From contig NZ_CP028083.1 in assembly GCF_005491425.1 (NCBI RefSeq), positions 3,672,001 through 3,736,000 on the forward strand: a stretch of 64,000 nt of DNA. The letters are read 5' to 3'. Positions 47,697 to 57,942 of this stretch are shown piece by piece (the first letter of the stretch is position 1; each line of letters opens with the position of its first letter). A program made the position numbers and the translations under genes. Source of the DNA: Lysinibacillus sp. SGAir0095 (GTDB taxonomy: Bacteria > Bacillota > Bacilli > Bacillales_A > Planococcaceae). The notes under the pieces are model-generated. The model saw only the letters and a program-made list of their open reading frames with translations. It ran no database searches and was not told the DNA's origin.

Positions 47697-49292
47697 TTAC
47701 TTTTTTTCTAGTCGTTCCAATATAACTCTTCCAGTAGAAGCTGTTTTCCAAACTGGTTTGTATGTCGCACCCCACTCTTCTAACAACTCTTCATAAAAGT
47801 GTGTTCGCAGATAATTATAATAGTCTATTTTCCCATCCGATTTTCTTTTGCTATATCTCACATTGTGAAGAAAATCTTCAACATGAACCCAAGAATATTT
47901 TGAAGCCAGGCGCAGAATCATCCGAGCATCTTCGAAATACCTACCATCCCAAGGGTCATTGGTTAGCCAACCTCCAACATTTTTCACATACTCCGTACGG
48001 TAACACCTTGGATTTACCATAAAACCAAGTTTTAATAACATATCATATTTATCAGAGAAGTACGGCTGAATGATGTTATTATATAACTTTAAAAACCCGT
48101 CTTCTGTTTCCTCCCAAAGTCTATGATTTCCATAAGCGTAAGCCGCGTGTGGAGTCCTTTCCAGACTTGCGATTAATTTTTCAGCTGCATGACATTCAAG
48201 CCAATCGTCTCCATCTAGTTGAATAAAATAGGGGGTATTTATATGCTCAAGGGCTTTATTTAGAACTTTCGATATTCCCTCGTTTTCTCTCGATTCAATA
48301 ATTTCAATTTTCGAACTCTTTATCATAGATTGGAGTCTTTTGATCGAATCATCTGTAGAAGCATCGTCTATAATAATAATTTTTTCCGGCTGCAGTGTCT
48401 GTTCTAATGCACTGATTAACGCACCGGGTAAGGTATCTCTATGATTAAAATTTGGAATCACAATAGTATATCTTGATTGACTCACTTGATTGTGATTTTC
48501 TTCAAGCCTATTTAAATAGTATGAACCATTAATACTTTGCCAAATAGGGATACGCTCATTTCCCCATTCACTTAGAACTTGATTAAATAATTCGTATCGA
48601 TACTCCCTCGCTAAAGGACGTGATTTTTTAAAATTTTCTAAATTCTCTTTATATAGTCTTCGATGATATAAAAATTTATCTACCCAAATACAGTCATATT
48701 TACTAGCTATTCTTAAGGTAATTTGCACATCTTCCGCAATGGCATCTCCCTTTTTTTGTGCCAACCACCCTCCTACATCCCGTAAACATTTTGTACGAAA
48801 TAAACGTGGAACCATTGCATAGTTCATTCTATACAGTAAATCATATTTATCTTCGTACTGCCCTATTGTAATCTCTTCTTCTTCAATAATATTATCCTCT
48901 TCATCATATAAATATTTAATATGATTACCATATATTAAGCCTGCAGTAGGATGTGAATGAGCAGCTTCTAACAGGGATTCTATTGCCTCAGGAAATAACC
49001 AGTCATCTGCATCCAACTGTAAAAAAAATTCAGTCTCAACTAAAGATAGCGCGTAATTATTAACATTGTTCAATCCAATATTATTATTTAAGGAAATACA
49101 TTTAATTCTATTATCCTTTAAATAAGGATTTACAAACTCTAACGAACGATCCGTTGAATGGTCATTTATAATTAATAGCTGCCAATATTTATAAGTTTGG
49201 TTAATCACACTTTTTATGGCATCCTCAATAAATCGTTCTTTATTATATAAAGGAATCACAACGGTAACCTTTGGCTTTCGCATCTTTTTCAT
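47697..49292 (-). CDS. Tandem two-domain family 2 glycosyltransferase
   Basis: 531 aa with two complete GT2 (GT-A) domains: about 1-265 (VTVVIPLYNKERFI, NDHSTD, LQLDADDW) and about 275-525 (YTIVIPNFNHRDTL, DDASTD, IQLDGDDW). The DxD-type DADD and DGDD bind the metal and nucleotide sugar. No membrane span, so the enzyme is cytoplasmic, likely adding two sugars to a surface glycan or glycoprotein. The start ATG at 49292 is 1 nt after the stop of the previous gene (GGAG at 5 nt). Last gene of the cluster. Confidence 0.9.
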   Translation of the reverse strand: MKKMRKPKVTVVIPLYNKERFIEDAIKSVINQTYKYWQLLIINDHSTDRSLEFVNPYLKDNRIKCISLNNNIGLNNVNNYALSLVETEFFLQLDADDWLFPEAIESLLEAAHSHPTAGLIYGNHIKYLYDEEDNIIEEEEITIGQYEDKYDLLYRMNYAMVPRLFRTKCLRDVGGWLAQKKGDAIAEDVQITLRIASKYDCIWVDKFLYHRRLYKENLENFKKSRPLAREYRYELFNQVLSEWGNERIPIWQSINGSYYLNRLEENHNQVSQSRYTIVIPNFNHRDTLPGALISALEQTLQPEKIIIIDDASTDDSIKRLQSMIKSSKIEIIESRENEGISKVLNKALEHINTPYFIQLDGDDWLECHAAEKLIASLERTPHAAYAYGNHRLWEETEDGFLKLYNNIIQPYFSDKYDMLLKLGFMVNPRCYRTEYVKNVGGWLTNDPWDGRYFEDARMILRLASKYSWVHVEDFLHNVRYSKRKSDGKIDYYNYLRTHFYEELLEEWGATYKPVWKTASTGRVILERLEKK

Positions 49293-49293
49293 A

Positions 49294-50169
49294 TCACTCC
49301 TTTTGCTTTGGAATTAGCTTGATCGATTGCCATAAGTCGGGGTGGCCAACCGTCGTGGCTTCAAATTCATCTCCCCATCGCAATAACGCTTTTTCCGTTT
49401 CTAATTTTCTTAATTGATTATATATATAGGCATTCTGATCTAAACTCAAATTTGACTGGTGATAACGAAAATTATATAAATCCTTATCTACATATAAAAA
49501 ATTATATTTATCTAATAATCGAAGAAGCATGCGCCGGTCTTCCATCATTCTTCCTTGTGTAAGCGAATCTATTTCCCAACCACCAACATTTCTTACACAA
49601 CTTGTTCTATAAAATCTAGGTTGGACCATGGGATCATACGTTACAAATTCGTATCGATCTTTAAACGAGCGATGTTTGACCTTCTTATGAAAATGAAGTA
49701 CACCATTATTTTCATGCCAATGAATCGTATTCCCATATGCTAATGCAGTATTGGCAGGTTGATTATCCATTTCATTTAAAAGAACATTGATCGTTTCTGG
49801 TTCAATCCAATCATCTCCATCCACTTGAATAAAGAAATCGGATTGAATAAAATCAAGGGCTTCGTTTAACACATGACAAATACCTTCATTTTTCTTTCTA
49901 GAAATGATTTTAGTATTTTTAGGATCAGTAATCCTTTTGATAACTGAAAGTGTATTGTCTGTAGAACCATCATCAATAACAAGTAATTCCCAATTTTTAT
50001 ATGTTTGTGCATAAATTGATTCGACGGCCTTCTTGATGTACTGCTCCTTATTGTAAGTGGGAACAACAACTGTAACGAGGCTCAATCCATCTTCACGTCC
50101 CGGGTCCTGTCCCTGGTCCTGTTCCCGGGCCGGTTCCTGGTCCTGTTCCCGGGCCAGTTCCAGGTGCAC
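49294..50169 (-). CDS. Family 2 glycosyltransferase, probably the second half of a frameshifted two-domain enzyme
   Basis: One GT2 domain (LVTVVVPTYNKEQYI, DDGSTD, IQVDGDDW). The listed start (GTG at 50169) lies inside the minisatellite of the gene before and translates it in another frame (AREQDQEPAREQDQ), without a ribosome-binding site. The domain itself starts at about 50079. The only other in-frame start is TTG at 50085, 7 nt after the stop of the upstream gene, with a weak site. The simplest reading is that this and the upstream gene are one protein split by a 1- or 2-nt change in the repeat. Alternatively it is expressed by coupled re-initiation at TTG. Confidence 0.7.
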   Translation of the reverse strand: MHLELAREQDQEPAREQDQGQDPGREDGLSLVTVVVPTYNKEQYIKKAVESIYAQTYKNWELLVIDDGSTDNTLSVIKRITDPKNTKIISRKKNEGICHVLNEALDFIQSDFFIQVDGDDWIEPETINVLLNEMDNQPANTALAYGNTIHWHENNGVLHFHKKVKHRSFKDRYEFVTYDPMVQPRFYRTSCVRNVGGWEIDSLTQGRMMEDRRMLLRLLDKYNFLYVDKDLYNFRYHQSNLSLDQNAYIYNQLRKLETEKALLRWGDEFEATTVGHPDLWQSIKLIPKQKE

Positions 50170-51184
50170 CTGAAAGATTGTTGAGATTAGTAAATTGATT
50201 AGTAGCGTGTTGCTGGTTTTCAGGCATTTTGGAACTAGATTGCAATGTTAATTTATTCGGATGGCCTTCCGAATTTTTAGAGATAATGTAATTGACTCTT
50301 TTCCACCCTAAGCCGAACGTTTCCATGACGGGTTCATACTCATCGCCCCATCTTTTTAATGAATCACGTACTGTCCATTCTTCCACTTCCGCATATTTCT
50401 CAACGTTCCTAGAATGACTATCCTTGTGAAAACGTTGATTATATAACATTTGATCCATCCAATAAAATCTAAAATGCTCAATGAGTTTGTGTAAAATTCG
50501 CTTATCTTCTAAATAGCGGCCTTCATAAGGGTCATCAGTTGGCCAGCCTCCTACAAAACGTAATGAAGAAGTTCGATAAAAGCGAGGCCACACAGACGTA
50601 TTCGATAATAGAAAATCATATTTATCTTTAAATTGCCTATTTTTATATACTTCAGTCAATATACGGTTTCCATTTTCATCCTCATGGGTGATTTGTATAT
50701 TACCGGAAATAACTGCTACATCATTTGGTTGTTTATCTGCCTCATTTACCAAAATTTCAAGTGTATGAGGGTAAAACCAATCATCACTGTCTAATTGAAT
50801 TAGATACGGTGTTTCAACAAGGTCCAATCCACTATTTAGCGCTTTGGATTGTCCAACATTTTGTCCTAATCGCTGTAATTTAACTCGGGGATCTTCTAAA
50901 AAATCTTTGATTTGACTAATATAATCATCAGTTGAACCATCATCAACTAATATTAACTTCCAATTTTCATAAGTTTGGTTAAAAACGCTCTCAATAGCTT
51001 CCTTTATATAATTTGCTCGGTTGTAAAATGGAATTACAACTGTTACTTTTGCTGTATCTAAGAGCTGAGCTTGTTGTTTTTTTTCGTTTTTCGAGATGAA
51101 ATTCTGTCGCATTTTTTCAAACAAGGAAAACACACTCCATTCTTTATATCTATCTTTATATCTTTTTAATTTTTCATCACACAT
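50093..51184 (-). CDS. Family 2 glycosyltransferase with a C-terminal GPGT repeat tail
   Basis: 363 aa. Basic N-terminus (1-45), GT2 domain (about 46-290: VTVVIPFYNRANYI, DDGSTDD, IQLDSDDW), linker, and a tail of six APGT/GPGT units ending at the stop. The tail has no equivalent in normal GT2 enzymes. The ATG overlaps the stop of the upstream glycosyltransferase pseudogene by 8 nt, so translation was coupled to it. The following frame is a second GT2 domain; see the frameshift discussion. Confidence 0.8.
   Translation of the reverse strand: MCDEKLKRYKDRYKEWSVFSLFEKMRQNFISKNEKKQQAQLLDTAKVTVVIPFYNRANYIKEAIESVFNQTYENWKLILVDDGSTDDYISQIKDFLEDPRVKLQRLGQNVGQSKALNSGLDLVETPYLIQLDSDDWFYPHTLEILVNEADKQPNDVAVISGNIQITHEDENGNRILTEVYKNRQFKDKYDFLLSNTSVWPRFYRTSSLRFVGGWPTDDPYEGRYLEDKRILHKLIEHFRFYWMDQMLYNQRFHKDSHSRNVEKYAEVEEWTVRDSLKRWGDEYEPVMETFGLGWKRVNYIISKNSEGHPNKLTLQSSSKMPENQQHATNQFTNLNNLSGAPGTGPGTGPGTGPGTGPGTGPGT
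50096..50167 (-). repeat. Six-unit 12-bp minisatellite encoding Gly-Pro-Gly-Thr
   Basis: Minus strand: GCACCTGGAACT, GGCCCGGGAACA, GGACCAGGAACC, GGCCCGGGAACA, GGACCAGGGACA, GGACCCGGGACG, then TGA. Units 2-3 and 4-5 form a 24-bp higher-order repeat. GC-rich in an AT-rich genome. It encodes (G/A)PGT in the upstream gene and EQDQ/REQD-like residues in the next frame. Confidence 0.95.
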
Positions 51185-52194
51185 CCTTTAAATCTCGACA
51201 CTTATACATAAAATCAAACCATAGTTTTGCAATGTTCTCCGGAGATGATTTTTTGCTTTCTTCTAAGGAGTTGCTTACAAGTTTCTTATATCCTCTTCTG
51301 TCCCTCAGTAGTTCATCTAATGCCAAACCAAAACGTTCTTTTGATTCTTCTGACCACATTAAAACTTTCGGCTCTTTTGTGGATTTTTCCCATTTTAAAT
51401 CTTCTAAGAGTATTTGACTGGAAGCCACTTCAGACAGTGCAGCCACTTTTGGGGCAATAACAGGCACCCCACTAGCCATTGCTTCCTTTACGTATGTGGC
51501 TCCAGTTTCCCATTTGCTTCCGCAAATTAGAACGTGCCATGAACGCATTAATTCAGCAAGTTCATGATGGGGAACTTGATAGTACATCTTTAAATTTTTG
51601 GGGGATTCTTCTAACCATAAATGCTGATATTGTGGTCTATTACCTTGAACCATAATGAATTGAATATCTGGAAATCGTTTTGCTAAAAATGGAATCACTT
51701 CCATTCCTTTCGTGGAAAGATCAGGTTAATCTCTACCAATCCAACCCACCGTTTATATGCTTGGATTTTTCACCAACCTTAAATAGACTGTAATCAACCA
51801 TATTAGGGATAACTTTTATATACTGTTCGGGGTATTGATTCCATTTATTTAGGACTATGCCTTTTTGCCACTGTGAGTACACGACTAATGGAATAGTAGT
51901 TTCAGGGCGTTGATTTAAGTAAAGATTCGGTCCTAAACTAAAATTTTTTTCTTTGGGATCGGTTTGAAAAGAGTTAAAGGAATAGTGATTCCACCAATTG
52001 GGTTCAGTTTTAGATACAATTCTAACTTTTTCGGGTTCATATAAAGGTTTTTGACCTTCGTTTGGGGCAAAAGCTAGTTCTATATCATTCGGACATAGTT
52101 TGGTTAACCATTTTGCTCGCAAACTATTTTCTATTATAGGTCCCAAAGCATCTTGAGTTCTGAAATAGTCTAGGATGAAGCGGAACTTAAACAT
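51177..52194 (-). pseudogene. Family 4 glycosyltransferase broken by a frameshift and a stop
   Basis: The 5' part (52194-51733) encodes an N-terminal domain (LAFAPNEGQKPLY, VVYSQWQKG, YIKVIPNMVDYSLF). The 3' part (51704-51177) encodes the C-terminal domain (FIMVQGNRPQ, YYQVPHHELAELM, LICGSKWETGATYVKEAMASGVPVIAP), the retaining GT4 layout. The junction reads KHIN, then in the next frame VGWIGRD, TAA (51728-51726), PDLSTKGME. Removing one G near 51745-51750 and reading TAA as a Tyr codon restores one continuous protein of about 338 aa. So there are two lesions: a +1 insertion and a nonsense change. AAAGGAGG lies before the ATG, so the 5' end is intact. First gene of the glycosyltransferase cluster. 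Confidence 0.88.
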
Positions 52195-52808
52195 AGATTT
52201 TTAACCTCCTTTCAATAACGGCTTCTTGTAAGTTTATGTTGGGTCAAGCATCGTTGTATATGTTTTTGTCACAGGTTAGCATAAATAAAAAATATTAATT
52301 CAGCTAAAAAATAGAAAGAGTTCTAGTGTGCTGCCTAATCACTTTCAAGTTGCTTCTCCCCGATATCTATGCTATGTACGGTTTAGCCAGTTTGTAAAAA
52401 TATGACATAGAGTAGGGTCTATATCCTAACCCAATATTAGAATTTTTATAGCAACTTACATTTATCCTCACACCCCTATCTAGATGGTAAGACTAGATTG
52501 ACAAAAAGTATAAATGGCTTAGACAAATACTAGAATTTTGTATAACGAATAAGCATTATTCTTGTAGAAGTTTGCATCAACAGGAAGATGAAAATATAGG
52601 ATAATTTTTTCATCTGATTAAGTCTTGGGTTCACTTAGGTCATACTGACAATTAAAATACAAAAAAAATTATCCCCGCTTAACACTAGAAATAAAAAAAG
52701 AGGCTTCTCAAAAGTTCAATGAACTTTTGAGAAGCCTCGATTAAAATGTTAGCAAATCACTTTCACCTTACATACAAACCCAGTAATATCAATGGTTTGA
52801 CGGCTTTA
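52195..52808. other. 614-bp gap between groEL and the glycosyltransferase cluster
   Basis: Contains the glycosyltransferase promoter side, an inverted repeat GGATAATTTTTT (about 52598) / AAAAAAATTATCC (about 52663), and the groEL terminator (52700-52738). No coding frame of substance is visible. Confidence 0.5.
52700..52738 (-). terminator. Family-type terminator, copy F (groEL)
   Basis: GAGGCTTCTCAAAAGTTCA / TGAACTTTTGAGAAGCCTC, a perfect 19-bp stem with T7 on the minus strand, 70 nt after the groEL stop. Confidence 0.93.
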
Positions 52809-54461
<1,653 letters not shown>

Positions 54462-54544
54462 CTATTCAAAATCAAAAGTAGCATGTGAGCGCCGTTAGGA
54501 TTATGTATGGCGCCCTTATTGCTTAAGATTAACTTTTAATATAA

Positions 54545-54829
54545 TTAGCCAATAACAGCTAATACATCACTTTCGCGAAGGATTAAGAACTCTTTGCCTT
54601 CATATTTCACTTCTGTGCCTGAGTATTTAGAGAAGATAATACGATCGCCCGTTTTTACATCAAGCTCGACGCGTGTGCCGTTATCTAGTACACGACCAGT
54701 TCCCACAGCAACTACATTACCTTCTTGTGGTTTTTCTTTTGCTGAATCTGGAAGTACAAGTCCTGATGCTGTAATTTCCTCCACCTCAACTAGTTCGATA
54801 ATGATACGATCACCTAATGGTCTTAACAA
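54545..54829 (-). CDS. groES: Co-chaperonin GroES
   Basis: 94 aa, the standard length: [17 protein letters not shown] ... mobile loop [16 protein letters not shown] ... [13 protein letters not shown]. The start is a TTG at 54829, with AGGAGG 9 nt upstream; reading from 54838 would put the start directly on the ribosome-binding site. Heptameric lid of GroEL. Confidence 0.98.
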   Translation of the reverse strand: MLRPLGDRIIIELVEVEEITASGLVLPDSAKEKPQEGNVVAVGTGRVLDNGTRVELDVKTGDRIIFSKYSGTEVKYEGKEFLILRESDVLAVIG

Positions 54830-54869
54830 GTGAAACAACCTCCTACAAATTATAGTTTATATAATCTTA

Positions 54870-54896
54870 TTAGCACTCTCTTCTTACGAGTGCTAA
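54870..54896. promoter_or_regulatory. CIRCE element (HrcA operator) of groESL
   Basis: Perfect TTAGCACTC-N9-GAGTGCTAA, 40 bp upstream of groES. Upstream on the minus strand TTGCAA, 17 bp, then TATTAT/TATAAT gives a vegetative promoter. HrcA represses until heat shock. Confidence 0.98.
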
Positions 54897-55127
54897 CACA
54901 ATTATTATAATAATGAATTATTTTTACATTTGCAAGTCAGAAGCCTAAAAATTTTGTTTTCTTTCCGTATTCATCTACAATAGAAGCATAGAGTATTATT
55001 ATTAAAACTTGAAACTTGCCGGTGATAGTTTAGCTACTTCTATTTCTGGATATACATTAATTTTTTTAAATTAATCTTTATCCGAAAAAAATTATAAGAC
55101 TAGTTTTAGAAAGAGGGAATTTTTCTA

Positions 55128-55838
55128 TTGAGTACTTCTATGAAAGTTCAAACACAAAAAACCGCCTTTTATGTTTTAATCACTTACATAGCCGTTCAAT
55201 TATCTGGCTTCCTATTAAGAATTCCACCTATTAAGTCATTCTTCCTTCAATTTTTTTCACAAGATGGAAATGAAGAAATTGCTCTAGCTGGATGGTGGTC
55301 TACAATCTCTTTTGCAATTGCATTCTTAGTTTGTATATTCTTAATTTCTAAAAATAAGAACTTCTGGGATGTATTTAAAGGAGAAAAAGCTTCAATTCCA
55401 GTATCAATTGGCTGGGGCATTATAGGATTTTTCCTAGTATTTCTAGGTCAAGCAATAGGTGCGATTATCGAGACAGGGCTGGGCATTCAAAAAGGTTCTG
55501 AGAATACAGAAACAATTATTCTATTAACAGAGGTAGCCCCTATTATGATTCTTGCTACAGTTGTTTTAGGGCCAATTTTAGAAGAATTTGTTTTCCGACG
55601 TGTTATCTTTGGTTCGATTGTACAAACACAGAATTTTTGGGTTGCGGGTATTATCAGTTCCATCATATTTGCCCTTATTCATTTAGACTTTACACACATC
55701 ATTCTATATACGATCAGTGGATTTATCTTTGCCTTCTTATACTACAAAACACGTAGATTACTTACTTCCATTATCGCACATATGCTGTTAAATGGTTTTG
55801 TGACAATTGTTCAAATGAACGCCCATCTATTTCAATAG
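55128..55838 (+). CDS. ydiL: CPBP-family intramembrane metalloprotease (YdiL-like)
   Basis: 236 aa, about seven membrane spans. The Abi/CPBP motifs are visible: EEFVFRR (about 156-162, the glutamate pair) and HLDFTH, which with a later His form the metal site; GFIFAFLYYKTRRL follows. The family cleaves membrane peptides or prenylated proteins; substrate unknown here. TTG start with GAGGG 10 nt upstream; an ATG at 55140 is possible but poorly spaced. Adjacent to groESL as in B. subtilis. Confidence 0.9.
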   Translation: MSTSMKVQTQKTAFYVLITYIAVQLSGFLLRIPPIKSFFLQFFSQDGNEEIALAGWWSTISFAIAFLVCIFLISKNKNFWDVFKGEKASIPVSIGWGIIGFFLVFLGQAIGAIIETGLGIQKGSENTETIILLTEVAPIMILATVVLGPILEEFVFRRVIFGSIVQTQNFWVAGIISSIIFALIHLDFTHIILYTISGFIFAFLYYKTRRLLTSIIAHMLLNGFVTIVQMNAHLFQ

Positions 55839-55848
55839 TTTTACTCCA

Positions 55849-55897
55849 TAAAAAAAGCCTATTTCAAAAGTAATTTTACTTTTGAAATAGGCTTTAA
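55849..55897. terminator. Bidirectional terminator between ydiL and tatC
   Basis: AAAGCCTATTTCAAAAGTAA / TTACTTTTGAAATAGGCTTT, a long perfect stem between convergent genes. Confidence 0.93.
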
Positions 55898-55900
55898 AAA

Positions 55901-56740
55901 TTATTGGCGATTTGTCATTTCTTCAATTTGTCGGCGTTGTTCAGCCAACAAGTCTTCCACCTGTATTTTTTGTTCAAGTTCTTTCTCTTCTTGTATCCGC
56001 AGTGCTTCTGCCACCAAGTATTTTTTATAGCCAATTCGTGCTATCACAATACTGATCTCATATAACACAAACAAGGGTATTGAAATCAAAATATATGAAA
56101 TAATATCTGGCGGTGCTACAAGTACTGCTAGTACAAATAAGACAAAATAGGAATACTTCCTAAATTTGACCATAAGCTGAGGATTTAATATCCCCAGTCT
56201 TGCTAAGAAAAGCATCACAACAGGCAATTCAAAAATAATACCGAATGGTACGACCAATTTAAACAAAAAGCCGAAATATTCATTAATCCCAATTGTTTGT
56301 TGAATATCTAAATCATCCGATAATTGCATCATGAAATTCATGACATTCGGGAATAAAATATAATAACCAAATGCTAGTCCTGCAACAAACAATAAAAATG
56401 CATATGGGATATATTTTAATGTTGCTTTTCGCTCAGTTTCATGCAGCCCTGGTGTGATAAACGCCCAAAGCTGATAAAGGATAATTGGCGAAGTAATGAT
56501 AAACGCTACAATAAAAGTAACTTCCAAATACACAGTAAGTGGATCCCCAACATTGAAAGCGTTTAAAGTTAATTGCTCTGCTTGTTCGCTATACTGAATA
56601 GATTTAATAATCGGCTTTGCAAAATAAAAGCTCACAATTAAGGCGAGAACAAAGAAAATGGCACAAATGAATAATCGTTTTCTTAATTCTTCTATATGTT
56701 CAATAACAGTGAGTTGTTTTGGATTCATGGAAATAGACAT
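55901..56740 (-). CDS. tatC: Sec-independent translocase subunit TatC
   Basis: 279 aa, six membrane spans, signal-peptide receptor of the Tat translocase. Motifs HIEELRKRL near the N-terminus and FGIIFELPVV (with the conserved Glu) in the middle; ends with a Glu/Gln-rich coiled tail. The start ATG at 56740 is 7 nt after tatA; an ATG at 56728 is an alternative. Exports folded, often cofactor-bearing proteins. Confidence 0.97.
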   Translation of the reverse strand: MSISMNPKQLTVIEHIEELRKRLFICAIFFVLALIVSFYFAKPIIKSIQYSEQAEQLTLNAFNVGDPLTVYLEVTFIVAFIITSPIILYQLWAFITPGLHETERKATLKYIPYAFLLFVAGLAFGYYILFPNVMNFMMQLSDDLDIQQTIGINEYFGFLFKLVVPFGIIFELPVVMLFLARLGILNPQLMVKFRKYSYFVLFVLAVLVAPPDIISYILISIPLFVLYEISIVIARIGYKKYLVAEALRIQEEKELEQKIQVEDLLAEQRRQIEEMTNRQ

Positions 56741-56747
56741 CCTTAAC

Positions 56748-56972
56748 TTACTTGTTTTCTTTATCTAGATCTTTTTGCTCGATGACACTGACGCTCTTTT
56801 TCTTGTCGTCTTCATCTTCCAATAACCCACTCGTTCCCTTTTTGAACTCACGAAGTGTTGTTCCCATCGCTCTTCCTAATTCAGGAAGTTTCTTTGGTCC
56901 AAAAATTAATAGGGCTACTACACAAATAATAACTACGGCAAATGGTGAAATTGCATTTAAATGCACGACCAT
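56748..56972 (-). CDS. tatA: Twin-arginine translocase subunit TatA
   Basis: About 74 aa. One N-terminal membrane span, the hinge FGPKKLPELGRAMG, an amphipathic helix and an acidic/basic tail. ATG at 56972 with GGAGG 8 nt upstream; GTG at 56981 overlaps that site. Forms the protein-conducting assembly with TatC; the minimal TatAC type of Gram-positives. Confidence 0.96.
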   Translation of the reverse strand: MVVHLNAISPFAVVIICVVALLIFGPKKLPELGRAMGTTLREFKKGTSGLLEDEDDKKKSVSVIEQKDLDKENK

Positions 56973-57052
56973 TGTAGCCACCTCCTCTATTATATGTACA
57001 TTTTATCGCATCTTGTCGCATTTTGCTAATGGATAAATTTAAATACTTTGTG

Positions 57053-57685
57053 TCAATCACTATTACGTATTAAATAGATCAACGCTTCTAGTTCGACTGA
57101 TAAATCGATATTCAACATCTTCATGGAATCTGGTACATTTAACCTTACTGGCGTAAAGTTTAATATCCCTTTCGCATCAATTGCAACTAATCGGTCTGCC
57201 ATCATTTGTGCAGAACGTGACGAAACCGTTAAGATGGCCAATTCTGCATTATATTCATGGTACATTTCCTCTAAACGATCTGGATGGTAAACAGGAATTC
57301 CATTTACCTCCATACCATCGTGTGGTGCTTTTGAGTCAAATGCTACGACAATCCTTGTATTGTGGTTTTTTTGGAAATTGTATTTTAAAAAGGCGTTTCC
57401 TAAGTTACCCACACCGATTAACGCAACATTTGCTCCTTCGTCTTGATCTAGCGTTTCTCTAAAAAATTCAAGCAAATGAAGAACATCATACCCATATCCC
57501 TTTTTGCCAAGAGCACCAAAATAAGAAAAATCCCGACGAATTGTAGCTGAATCAATTTTCATTGCCTCACTCAACTCTTGGGAGGAGATTCTTCTCTTTC
57601 CTTCATTGGCAAAGTTTTGCAAAAAACGATAATAGAGTGGAAGTCTTTTTGTCGTTGCTTGTGGAATTTTCAATTCATGCTTCAC
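57053..57685 (-). CDS. rex: Redox-sensing repressor Rex
   Basis: 210 aa. N-terminal winged helix ([40 protein letters not shown]) and a Rossmann domain with [13 protein letters not shown]-terminal swapped helix ([12 protein letters not shown]). Binds NADH/NAD+ ratio and represses fermentative and respiratory genes when NAD+ is high. GTG start with GGGGG 7 nt upstream. Single gene between tatA and ydiF; an own Rex box was not found nearby. Confidence 0.97.
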   Translation of the reverse strand: MKHELKIPQATTKRLPLYYRFLQNFANEGKRRISSQELSEAMKIDSATIRRDFSYFGALGKKGYGYDVLHLLEFFRETLDQDEGANVALIGVGNLGNAFLKYNFQKNHNTRIVVAFDSKAPHDGMEVNGIPVYHPDRLEEMYHEYNAELAILTVSSRSAQMMADRLVAIDAKGILNFTPVRLNVPDSMKMLNIDLSVELEALIYLIRNSD

Positions 57686-57942
57686 ACATTATCCCCCAAT
57701 CTATTTCCCAAACTACTTTTCACCTCATCTGTTAAAGTGATTTTTGTAGTTTACATCCCTTATTTAAATTCTTATACCTCGGAACTCTGCTATTTCTAAA
57801 TGCAGAATCAATTAAACACTGTTCCTATTTATATAAATCAAAATCGTTTTCATCTTACTAAACATGCAGAAATAAGTAAAGCATCCGCATTGCGCAAGGA
57901 TTCCCCATCTATTACACTAAAGATAGAACTGAGGTGTAAAAA

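Noticed and set aside
50096..50167. CRISPR array
   Set aside because: Contiguous 12-bp coding units without spacers; a coding minisatellite.
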